DNA from: Calliopsis andreniformis
Taxonomy: Eukaryota; Arthropoda; Insecta; Hymenoptera; Andrenidae
NCBI RefSeq assembly: GCF_051401765.1
Contig: NW_027480464.1
Span: 1,302,001-1,366,000 of the forward strand
DNA length: 64,000 nucleotides
Reading direction: 5' to 3'
The number at the start of each line of letters is the position of its first letter. Position 1 is the stretch's first letter. Shown in pieces: positions 52,969 through 63,724 of this stretch. Position numbers and translations under genes: made by a program. The notes under the pieces were generated by a model, which did not search any database, was not told the DNA's origin, and worked only from the letters and a program-made list of their open reading frames with translations.

Positions 52969-53471
52969 CTCCTCAATACACACTCCTCAATTGTCAATCC
53001 TCAATCCCCAATCCACAATCTTGAACCCTCAATCCTCAATCCTCAATCCTCAACCCTCAACCTTCAATCCTCAATACTCAATCTTCAATCCTGAATCCTC
53101 AATCCTCAATCCTCAATGCTCAATACTCAATCCTCAATACTCAACCCTCAATCTTCAATCCTCAAAACTCAATCTGCAATCCTCAATCCTCAAACCTCAA
53201 TCCTCAACCCTCATTCTTCAATCCTCAATACCCAATCCTCAATACCCAATCCTCAATCTTCAATCCTCAATCCTCAATCCTCAATTCTCAATCCTCAATC
53301 CTCAATCCACAGGCCTCAATCCTCAACCTTCAATCCTCAATACTCAATCTTCATTCCTCAATCCTCAATCCTCAATCCTCAATCCTCATTCTTCAACCCT
53401 CAACACCCAATCCTCAATCTTCAATCCTCAATGCTCAATCCTCAATACTCAAACCTCAATCCTCAATACTC

Positions 53472-53568
53472 AACTATCAATCCTCAATTCTCTATACTCA
53501 ATAGAATATCCTGAATTCTCAGGATTCAATACTCAAACCTCAACCCTCAACCCTCAGCCCTCATCCTC
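53472..53568 (+). repeat. Type B island with perfect inverted repeat
   Basis: TAGAAT is at 53,502, with the inverted repeat at 53,508-53,525. TTCTCTATACTC precedes it, a private change. Confidence 0.88.
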
Positions 53569-54216
53569 AATCCTCAATCCTCAATCCTCAATCCTCAATA
53601 TTCAATCCACAATACTCAGTCTTCAATCCTCAATCCTCAATCCTCAATCCTCAATCCTCAATCCTCAACCCTCATTCTTCAATCCTCAATACCCAATCCT
53701 CAATCTTCAATCCTCAATCCTCAATCCTCAATTCTCAATCCTCAATCCTCAATCCTCAATCCTCAGACCTCAAGCATGAATATTCAACCCTCAGTCCTCG
53801 TCCTCAATCCACAAACCTCAATCCTCAATCCTGAATCTTCATTCCTCAATCCTCTGTCCTCAATCCTCAACCCTCATTCTTCAATCCTCAATACCCAATC
53901 CTCAGTCTTCAATCCTCAATAATCAATCTCAAATCCTAGATCCTCCATCCCCAATCCTCAATCCTTAATCCTCAGCCTTCAATCCTCAATCCCCAGTCCT
54001 CAATCTTCAATCATCAGTGCTCACTCCTCAATCCTCAATCCTCAGTCCTCAATCCTCAATCCTCAATCCTCAATCCTCAATCCTCAACCGTCAGTCCTCG
54101 TCCTCAATACTCAACACTCAATCCTCAATCCACAATCTTCAATCCTCAATCCTCTGTCCTCAAACCTCAATTCTGAATCCTCAATCCTGAATCCTCAATC
54201 TTCAGCCCTCAGCCCT

Positions 54217-54357
54217 CAACAATCAGTTGTCAAACCTCAATCCTCAATAGAATGTCATCAATTCACAGTTTTCAATACTCAATACTCAATCTGCAATCTT
54301 CAAATCTCTATCCACAAACATCAATTCTCATCACTAAACCCTCAACACTCAGTCCCC
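54217..54357 (+). repeat. Type A island, A4
   Basis: TAGAAT is at 54,248 (GTCATC form). It is the last type A island before a gap of over 4 kb. Confidence 0.88.
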
Positions 54358-57300
54358 AATCCTCAATATTCAATCCTCAACCGTCAATCCTCAATCCACA
54401 ATCCTCAACCTTCAATCCTCAATACTCAATCCTCAATCCTCAATCCTCAATCCTCAATCCTCAATACTCAATCCTCGATCGTCAATCATCAATCCTCAAT
54501 ACTCAATCTTCAATACCCAATCCTCAACCCTCAATCCTCAATCCTCAATCCTCAATCCACAGACCTCAATCCTCAACCTTCAATCCTCAATACTCAATCT
54601 CCAATCCTCAATCCTCAATCCTCAATACTCAATTCTCAATCCTCAATCCTCAAACCTCAGACCTCAAACATCAATACTCAACCCTCAGTCCTCGTCCTCA
54701 ATCCACAACACTCAATCCTCGATCCTCAACCTTCAATCCTCAATACTCAATCTTCAATCCTCAATCCTCAATCCTCAATCCTCAATCCTCATTCTTCAAT
54801 CCTCAACACCCAATACTCAATCTTCAATCCTCAATCCTCAATCCTCAATTCTCAATCCTCAATCCTCAATATTCAATCCTCAATAAACAATCCTCAATCT
54901 TCAATCCTCAATCCTCGATCCTCAATTCTCAATCCTGAATCCTCAATCCTCAGACCTCAATCATCAATACTCAACCCTCAGTCCTCGTCCTCAATCCACA
55001 ACAATCAATCCTCAATCCTCATTCATCAATCATCAATATTCAATCTTCAGTCCTCAATCCTCAATCCTCAATCCTCAATCCTCAATCCTCAATGTTCAAT
55101 CCGCAATACCCAATCCTCAATACTCAATCCTCAATCCTCAATCCTCAATCCTCAATCCTCAATACTCAATCCTCAATCCTCAGTCCTCAAACCTCAAACC
55201 TCAACCTTGAATCCTCAATACTCAACCTTCAAACCTCCGTCCTCAATCCTCAAACCTCAATCCTCAATCCTCAGTCGTCAGGCTTCAATCCTCAATACTC
55301 AATTTCAATCCTCAATCCTCAATCCTCATTCCTCAATACTCACTGTTCAATCCTCAATACCCAATCCTCAATCTTCAATCCTCAATCCTCAATCCTCAAT
55401 ACTCAATTCTCAATCCTCAATCCTCAAACCTCAGACCTCAAACATCAATACTCAACCCTCAGTCCTCGTCCTCAATCCACAACACTCAATCCTCGATCCT
55501 CAACCTTCAATCCTCAATACTCAATCTTCAAACCTCAGTCCTCATACTCAATTCTCAATTCTCAATCCTCAATCCTCAATCCTCAATCTTCAATCCTCTT
55601 TACTCAATGCACAATCCTCAATCCTCAATCCTCAATCCTCAATACTCAATCTTCAATCCTCAATACTCAATCTTCAATACTTAATCCTCAACCCTCATTC
55701 TTCAATCGTCAATACCCAATACTCAATCTTCAATCCTCAATCCTCAATCCTCAATTCTAAATACTCAATCCTCAATCCTTAATCCTCAGCCTTCAATCCT
55801 CGATCCCCAGTCCTCAATCTTCAATCCTCAATGCTCTATCCTCAATCCTCAATCCTCAGTCCTCAATCCTCAGTCCTCAATCCTCAAACCTCAATCCTCA
55901 ACCGTCAGTCCTCGTCCTCAATACTCAACACTCAATCCTCAATCCTCAATCTTCAATCCTCAATTCTCAATATTCAATCCTGAATCCTCAATCCTCAATC
56001 CTCAGTCTTCAATCCTCAATCCTCAATCCTCAATCCTCAATCCTCATTCTTCAATCCTCAATACCCAATCCTCAATCTTCAATCCTCTATCCTCAATCCT
56101 CAATTCTCAATCCTCAATCCTCAGTATTCAATCCTCAACAAACAATCCTCAATCTTCAATCCTCAATCCTCGATCCTCAATTCTCAATCCTCAATCCTCA
56201 ATCCTCAGACCTCAAACATCAATACTCAACCCTCAGTCCTCGTCCTCAATCCACAAAAATCAATCCTCAATCCTCATTCTTAAATCATCAATATTCAATC
56301 TTCAGTCCTCAATCCTCAATCCTCAATCCTCAATCCTCAATCCTCAATGTTCAATCCGCAATACCCAATCCTCAATACTCAATCCTCAATCCTCAATCCT
56401 CAATCCTCAATCCTCAATACTCAATCCTCAATCCTCAGTCCTCAAACCTCAAACCTCAACCTTGAATCCTCAATACTCAACCTTCAAACCTCCGTCCTCA
56501 ATCCACAAACCTCAATCCTCAATCCTCAATCTTCAATCATCTATATTCAATCTTCAATCCTCAATCCTCAATCCTCAATCCTCAATACTCAATCCTCAAT
56601 CTTCAATCCTCAATACTCAATCTTCAATCCTCAATCCTCAATACTCAATCCTCCATCCCCAATCTTCAATCCTCAATACCCAATCCTCAATCTTCAATCC
56701 TCAATCCTCAATCCTCAGTTCGCAATCCTCAATCCTCAATCCTCAGACCTCGGGCATCAATACTCAACCCTCAGTCCTCGTCCTCAATCCACAACCCTCA
56801 ATCCTCAATCCTCAATCTTCATTCATCAATATTCAACCTTCTATCCTCAATCCTCAATCCTCAATCCTCAATCCTCAATGTTCAAACCTCAACACCCAAT
56901 CCTCAATCTTCAATCCTCAATCCTCAATCCTCAATCCTCAATCCTCAATCCTCAATCCTCTGTCCTCAAACCTCAATCCTGAATCCTCAATACTCAATCT
57001 TCAATCCTCAATCCTCAATCCTCAATCCTCGATTCTCAATCCACGATCGCCAATCATCAATCCTCAATACTCAATCTTCAATCCTTGATCCTCTATCCTC
57101 AATCCTCAGTCCTCGTTCTTCAATCCTCAATCTTCAATCATCAATACTCAATCTTCAATCCTCAATCCTCAATCTTCAATCCTCAATCCTCAATTCTCTC
57201 TCCTCAACACACACTCCACAATTGTCAATCCTCAATCCCCAATCCACATTCTTGAACCCTCAATCCTCAATCCTCAATCCTCAACCCTCAATCTTCAATC

Positions 57301-57702
57301 CTCAATACTCAATCTTCAATCCTGAATCCTCAATCCTCAATCCTCAATGCTCAATACTCAATCCTCAATACTCAACCCTCAATCTTCAATCCTCAAAACT
57401 CAATCTGCAATCCTCAATCCTCAAACCTCAATCCTCAACCCTCATTCTTCAATCCTCAATACCCAATCCTCAATACCCAATCCTCAATCTTCAATCCTCA
57501 ATCCTGAATCCTCAATTCTCAATCCTCAATCCTCAATCCACAGACCTCAATCCTCAACCTTCAATCCTCAATACTCAATCTTCATTCCTCAATCGTCAAT
57601 CCTCAATCCTCAATCCTCATTCTTCAACCCTCAACACCCAATCCTCAATCTTCAATCCTCAATGCTCAATCCTCAATACTCAAACCTCAATCCTCAATAC
57701 TC

Positions 57703-57799
57703 AACTATCAATCCTCAATTCTCAATACTCAATAGAATATCCTGAATTCTCAGGATTCAATACTCAAGCCTCAACCCTCAACCCTCAGCCCTCATCCTC
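57703..57799 (+). repeat. Type B island with perfect inverted repeat
   Basis: TAGAAT is at 57,733, with the inverted repeat at 57,739-57,756. It is the partner of 46,984. Confidence 0.88.
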
Positions 57800-58357
57800 A
57801 ATCCTCAATCCTCATTCCTCAATCCTCAATATTCAATCCACAATACTCAGTCTTCAATCCTCAATCCTCAATCCTCAATCCTCAATCCTCAATCCTCAAC
57901 CCTCATTCTTCAATCCTCAATACCCAATCCTCAATCTTCAATCCTCAATCCTCAATCCTCAATTCTCAATCCTCAATCCTCAATCCTCAATCCTCACTCT
58001 TCAATCCTCAATACTCAATCTTCAATCCTGAATCCTCAATACTCAATCCTCAATCCTCAATCTTCAATCCTCAATACCCAATCCTCAATCTTCAATCCTC
58101 AATCCTCAATCCTCAGTTCGCAATCCTCAATCCTCAATCCTCAGACCTCAGGCATCAATACTCAACCCTCAGTCCTCGTCCTCAATCCACAACACTCAAT
58201 CCTCAATCCTCAATCTTCATTCATCAATATTCAACCTTCTATCCTCAATCCTCAATCCTCAATCCTCAATCCTCAATCCTCAATCCTCAATCCTCGGTCC
58301 TCAAACCTCAATCCTGAATCCTCAATACTGAATCCTCAATCTTCAGCCCTCAGTCCT

Positions 58358-58498
58358 CAACAATCAGTTGTCAAACCTCAATCCTCAATAGAATGTCGTC
58401 AATTCACAGTTTTCAATACTCAATACTCAATCTGCTATCTTCAAATCTCTATCCACAAACATCAATTCTCATCACTCAACCCTCGACACTCAGTCCCC
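58358..58498 (+). repeat. Type A island, A4
   Basis: TAGAAT is at 58,389 (GTCGTC), with ATCTGCTATCTTC and CCCTCGACACTC in the right half. Confidence 0.88.
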
Positions 58499-59169
58499 AA
58501 TCCTCAATATTCAATCCTCAATCCTCAATCCCCAATCCACGATCCTCAACCTTCAATCCACAATACTCAATCTTCAATCCTCAATCCTCAATCCTCAATC
58601 CTCGATACTCAATCCTCGATCGCCAATCATCAATCCTCAATACTCAATCTTCAATCCTTAATCCTCAATCCTCAATCCTCAGTCCTCATTCTTCAATCCT
58701 CAATCTTCAATCATCAATACTCAATCTTCAATCCTCAATCCTCAATCTTCAATCCTCAATCCTCAATTCTCACTCCTCAATACTCAATCCTCAATCGTCA
58801 ATCCTCTATCCCAAATCCTCAATCTTCAATCCTCGATCCACAATCCTCAATCCTCAACCCTCAATCTTCAATCCTCAATACTCAATCTTCAATCCTCAAT
58901 CCTCAATCCTCAAAACTCAATGCTCAATACTCAATCCTCAACACCCAATTCTCAATCTTCAATCCTCAATCCTCAATCCTCAATCTTCAATCCTCAATCC
59001 TCAATCCTCAGACCTCAAACATCAATACTCAACCCTCAGTCCTCGTCCTCAATCCAGAACCCTCAATCCCCGACCCTCAATATTCAATCATTAATATTCA
59101 ATCTTCAATCCTCAATCCTCAATCCTCAATACTCAATCCTCAATCCTCAATCCTCAATCCTCAACACTC

Positions 59170-59266
59170 AAACATCAATCCTCGATTCTCAATACTCAAT
59201 AGAATATCCTGAATTCTCAGGGTTCAATACTCAAACCTCAACACTCAACCCTCAATCCTCAATCCA
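59170..59266 (+). repeat. Type B island, wobble in arm
   Basis: TAGAAT is at 59,200. The right arm is TCAGGGT (59,217-59,223), so one A-T pair becomes a G-T mispair. AACATCAATCCTCGATTC precedes it. Confidence 0.86.
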
Positions 59267-59859
59267 CAATCCTCAATCCTCAATCTTCAATCCTCAACAC
59301 CCAATCCTCAATCTTCAATCCTCAATCCTCAATCCTCAATCCTCAATCCTCAATCCTCAATCCTCAGACCTCAAACATCAATATTCAACCCTCAGTCCTC
59401 GTCCTCAATCCACAAACCTCAATCCTCAATCCTCAATCTTCAATCATCAATATTCAATCTTCAATCCTCAATCATCAATCCTCAATCCTCAATCCTCAAT
59501 CCTCACTCTTCAATCCTCAATACTCAATCTTCAATCCTGAATCCTCAATACTCAATCCTCAATCCTCAATCTTCAATCCTCAATACCCAATCCTCAATCT
59601 TCAATCCTCAATCCTCAATCCTCAGTTCGCAATCCTCAATCCTCAATCCTCAGACCTCAGGCATCAATACTCAACCCTCAGTCCTCGTCCTCAATCCACA
59701 ACACTCAATCCTCAATCCTCAATCTTCATTCATCAATATTCAACCTTCTATCCTCAATCCTCAATCCTCAATCCTCAATCCTCAATCCTCAATCCTCGGT
59801 CCTCAAACCTCAATCCTGAATCCTCAATACTGAATCCTCAATCTTCAGCCCTCAGTCCT

Positions 59860-60000
59860 CAACAATCAGTTGTCAAACCTCAATCCACAATAGAATGTCG
59901 TCAATTCACAGTTTTCAATACTCAATACTCAATCTGCTATCTTCAAATCTCTATCCACAAACATCAATTCTCATCACTCAACCCTCGACACTCAGTCCCC
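59860..60000 (+). repeat. Type A island, A4
   Basis: TAGAAT is at 59,891. It is preceded by CCACAA instead of CCTCAA and is otherwise like 58,389. Confidence 0.88.
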
Positions 60001-60671
60001 AATCCTCAATATTCAATCCTCAATCCTCAATCCCCAATCCACGATCCTCAACCTTCAATCCACAATACTCAATCTTCAATCCTCAATCCTCAATCCTCAA
60101 TCCTCGATACACAATCCTCGATCGCCAATCATCAATCCTCAATACTCAATCTTCAATCCTTAATCCTCAATCCTCAATCCTCAGTCCTCATTCTTCAATC
60201 CTCAATCTTCAATCATCAATACTCAATCTTCAATCCTCAATCCTCAATCTTCAATCCTCAATCCTCAATTCTCACTCCTCAATACTCAATCCTCAATCGT
60301 CAATCCTCTATCCCAAATCCTCAATCTTCAATCCTCGATCCACAATCCTCAATCCTCAACCCTCAATCTTCAATCCTCAATACTCAATCTTCAATCCTCA
60401 ATCCTCAATCCTCAAAACTCAATGCTCAATACTCAATCCTCAACACCCAATTCTCAATCTTCAATCCTCAATCCTCAATCCTCAATCTTCAATCCTCAAT
60501 CCTCAATCCTCAGACCTCAAACATCAATACTCAACCCTCAGTCCTCGTCCTCAATCCAGAACCCTCAATCCCCGACCCTCAATATTCAATCATTAATATT
60601 CAATCTTCAATCCTCAATCCTCAATCCTCAATACTCAATCCTCAATCCTCAATCCTCAATCCTCAACACTC

Positions 60672-60768
60672 AAACATCAATCCTCGATTCTCAATACTCA
60701 ATAGAATATCCTGAGTTCTCAGGGTTCAATACTCAAACCTCAACACTCAACCCTGAATCCTCAATCCA
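60672..60768 (+). repeat. Type B island, altered loop
   Basis: TAGAAT is at 60,702. An A-to-G change turns the centre into CCTGAG (60,710-60,715), TT, CTCAGG (60,718-60,723). This removes GAATTC and makes a longer exact stem core with a two-base loop. Confidence 0.86.
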
Positions 60769-61027
60769 CAATCCTCAATCCTCAATCTTCAATCCTCAAC
60801 ACCCAATCCTCAATCTTCAATCCTCAATCCTCAATCCTCAATCCTCAATCCTCAATTCTCAATCCTCAAACCTCAATCCTCAGACCTCAAACATCAATAC
60901 TCAACCCTGACTCCTCGTCCTCAATCCACAACACTCAATCCTCGATCCTCAATCTTCAATCATCAATATTCAATCTTCAATCCTCAATCCTCAATCCACA
61001 ATACTCAAATCTCAATCCTCAATACTC

Positions 61028-61124
61028 AACTATCAATCCTCAATTCTCAATACTCAATAGAATATCCTGAATTCTCAGGATTCAGTACTCAAACCTCAAC
61101 CCACAACCCTCAGCCCTCATCCTC
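61028..61124 (+). repeat. Type B island with perfect inverted repeat
   Basis: TAGAAT is at 61,058, with the inverted repeat at 61,064-61,081. The flank reads TTCAGTACTC and AACCCACAACC. It is the last B island, 356 bases after the previous one. Confidence 0.88.
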
Positions 61125-61439
61125 AATCCTCAATCCTCAATCCTCAATCCTCAATCTTGAATCCTCAATACTCAATCTTCAATAATCAATCCTCAATTCG
61201 CAATCCTCAATACGCAATCCTCAATCGTCGATCCTCAATCCCCAACCCTCAATCTTCAATACTCAATCCTCAATCCTCAATCCTCAATCCTCAATCCTCA
61301 ATCTTCAATCCTCAATTCTCAATCTTCAATCCTCAATCCTCAATCCCCAATCCTTAATCCTCAATCCTCAATCATCAATCTTCAATCATCAATACTCAGT
61401 CTTCAATCCTCAATCCTCAATCCTCAACCCTCAATCCTC

Positions 61440-62160
61440 AATCCTCAATCGTCAGGCTTCTATCCTCAATACTCAATTTCAATCCTCAATCCTCAATCCT
61501 CATTCCTCAATACTCACTGTTCAATCCTCAATAAACAATCCTCAATCTTCAATCCTCAATCCTCAATCCTAAATACTCAATCCTCAATCCTCAGTCCTCA
61601 GTCCTCAAATCTCAATCCTCAACCCTCAGCCCTCATCCTCAATCCTCAATCCTCAATCTTCAACCCTCAATCCTCAATCCTCAATCCTCAATCCTCAATC
61701 GGCTGTCTTCAATCATCAATACTCAATCTTCAATTCTCAATCCCCAATCCTCAATCCTCAATCCTCATTCTTCAATCCTCAATCCTCAATCCTCAATTCT
61801 CAATCCTCAATCCTCAATACCCAATCCTCAATCTTCAATCTTCAACCCTCAATCCTCAATTCTCAATCCTCAATCCTCAGTCATCAGACATCAAACCTCA
61901 ATCCTCACCCTCAGCCCTCATCCTCAATCCTCAATCCTCAATACTCAATCCTCAATATTCAATCCACAATACTCAGTCTTCAATCCTCAATCCTCAATCC
62001 TCAATCCTCAATCCTCAATCCTCAGTAATCAATCCTCAGTCTTCAATACTCAATCGTCAATCCTCAGTCCTCAATCCTCAATCCATAATCCTCGTTCCTC
62101 AAACCTCAACCTTCAAACCTCAGTCCTCATACTCAATTCTCAATTCTCAATCCCCAATCC
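61440..62160 (+). repeat. Block shared with 48,925-49,640
   Basis: Both contain CGTCAGGCTTC, the ACTCAATTTCAATCC phase shift, TCAATCGGCTGTCTTC and the ATTCAATCCACAATACTC string in order. A related copy starts at 25.2 kb. Confidence 0.75.
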
Positions 62161-62636
62161 TCAATCCTCAATTCTCATTCTTCAATCCTCAATCCTCAAT
62201 CCTCAATTCCCAATCCTCAATCCTCAATACCCAATCCTCAATCTTCAATCTTCAACCCTCAATCCTCAATTCTCAATCTTCAAACCTCCGTCCTCAATCC
62301 TCAACCCTCAATCCTCAATTCTCAATCCTCAGTCATCAAACCTCAATACTGAATCCTCAATCCTGAATCCTCAATCCTGAATCCTAAATTCTCAATCCTC
62401 AAACCTCAAACCTCAATCCTCAACCGTCAGTCCTCGTCCTCAATCCTCAACCCTCAACCCTCAACCCTCAATCTTCAATCCTCAATACTCAATATTCAAT
62501 CCTCAATTCTCAATCCTCAATCCTCAATCTTCAATCCTCAATCCTCAATCCTCAATCCTCAATCCTCAATCCTCAGTCCTCAAAGCTCAAACCTGAATAC
62601 TCAATCCTGAATCCCCAACCTGCAGAACTCAGTTCT

Positions 62637-62777
62637 CAACGATCAGTTGTCAATTCTCAATCCTCAATAGAATATATTCAATTCACAGTTTTCAATACTC
62701 AATACTCAATCTGCAATCTTCAAATCTCTATCCACAAACATCAATTCTCATCATTCAACCCTCAACACTCAGTCCCC
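62637..62777 (+). repeat. Type A island, A3-like
   Basis: TAGAAT is at 62,668, followed by ATATTCAATTC. The left motif is CAACGATCAGTTG. The flanks (GAACTCAGTTCTC) match the A3 group. Confidence 0.87.
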
Positions 62778-63583
62778 AATCCTCAATCTTCAACACTCAA
62801 TCCTCAATCCGCAATCCTCAATCCTCAATCTTCAATCCTCAATACTCAATCTTCAATCCTCCATCCTCAATCCACAATCCTCAATCCTCAATCCTCCTTC
62901 GTCAGGCATCAATCCTCAATACTCAATCTTCAATCCTCAATCCTCAATCCTCAATTCTCAGTCCTCAGCCCACAAACCTCAATCCTCAACCCTCGGACCT
63001 CATTCTCAATCCTCAATCCTCAATCCTCAAGCCTCAATCCTCAATCCTCAATCCTCAAGCCTCAATCTTCAATCCTCTTTACTCAATCCTCAATCCTCAA
63101 TCCTCAACCTCAATACTCAATCTTCAATCCTCAATACTCAATCCTCAATTCTCAGTTCTCAGCCCTCAAACCTCAATCCTCAACCCTCGGACCTCATCCT
63201 CAATCCTCAATTATCAACCCTCAACCCTCAATCTTCAATCCTCAACACTCAATCTTCAATCCTCAATCCTCAGTCCTCAGTCCTCAAACCTCAATCCACA
63301 ACCCTCAGCACTCATCCTCAATCCTCAATCCTAAATTCTCAATTCTCAAAACTCAAACCTCAATCCTCGACCGTCAGTCCTCGTCCTCAATCCTCAACCC
63401 TCAATCCTCAATCCTCAATCTTCAATCATCAATACTCAATATTCTTTCCTCAATCCTCAACCCTCAATCCTCAATCTTCAATCCTCAATCCTCAGTCCTC
63501 AATCCTCAATCCTCAATCCTCAGTCCTCAAAACTCGAACCTGAATCCTCAATCCTGAATCCTCAACCTTCAGAGCTCAGTTCT

Positions 63584-63724
63584 CAACAATCAGTTGTCAA
63601 TTCTCAATCCTCAATAGAATATAATCAATTCACAGTTTTCAATACTCAATACTCAATCTGCAGTCTTCAAATCTCTATCCACAAACATCAATTCTCATCA
63701 CTCAACCCTCAACACTCAGTCCCC
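63584..63724 (+). repeat. Type A island, A3-like
   Basis: TAGAAT is at 63,615, followed by ATAATCAATTC, one base from the ATAATAAATTC of other A3 copies. AGAGCTCAGTTCTC lies upstream. Confidence 0.87.

Larger units (their letters stand above)
2580..53990 (+). repeat. Type C marker family (17 copies)
   Basis: A string built on AATCAATCTCC, TCCTAGATCC and CCTTAATCCTCAGC lies at about 2,631, 6,165, 17,045, 18,888, 19,461, 22,185, 22,758, 24,434, 39,886, 41,513, 42,254, 43,399, 44,133, 45,508, 48,281, 51,984 and 53,933. The CTAG core is unusual in this G-poor array. Three copies read ACCTAG. The marker lies inside the larger blocks and moves with them. None was seen between 24.5 and 39.8 kb or after 54 kb. 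Confidence 0.8.
57985..59493 (+). repeat. About 1,505-bp tandem duplication, copy 1
   Basis: This copy begins at CCTCACTCTTCAATCC and contains an A4 island (58,389) and a B island (59,200). The offset to copy 2 is 1,509 at the left end and 1,502 at both islands, one unit being lost in between. ATCCAGAACCCTCAATCCCCG near the B island is found only in these two copies. Confidence 0.9.
1925..60930 (+). repeat. Type D marker family (several dozen copies)
   Basis: A string of the form CAGACCTCAAACATCAATAC followed by CCTCAGTCCTCGTCC and CAATCCACAAC recurs from about 1,940 (for example 3,370, 5,470, 12,310, 20,160, 27,500, 32,940, 44,850, 51,360, 54,660 and 60,510). It holds a short GTCCTCGTCC unit that shifts the heptamer register. 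Variants CCTCGCCC (3.4, 27.5 kb) and CCTCGTCTTC (28.4, 35.1 kb) group copies into the same families as the large blocks. Confidence 0.8.
59494..60985 (+). repeat. About 1,505-bp tandem duplication, copy 2
   Basis: Islands lie at 59,891 (A4) and 60,702 (B). Differences from copy 1 include CCACAATAGAATG for CCTCAATAGAATG, GATACACAATCC for GATACTCAATCC, and CTGAGTTC for CTGAATTC in the B island. Confidence 0.9.
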
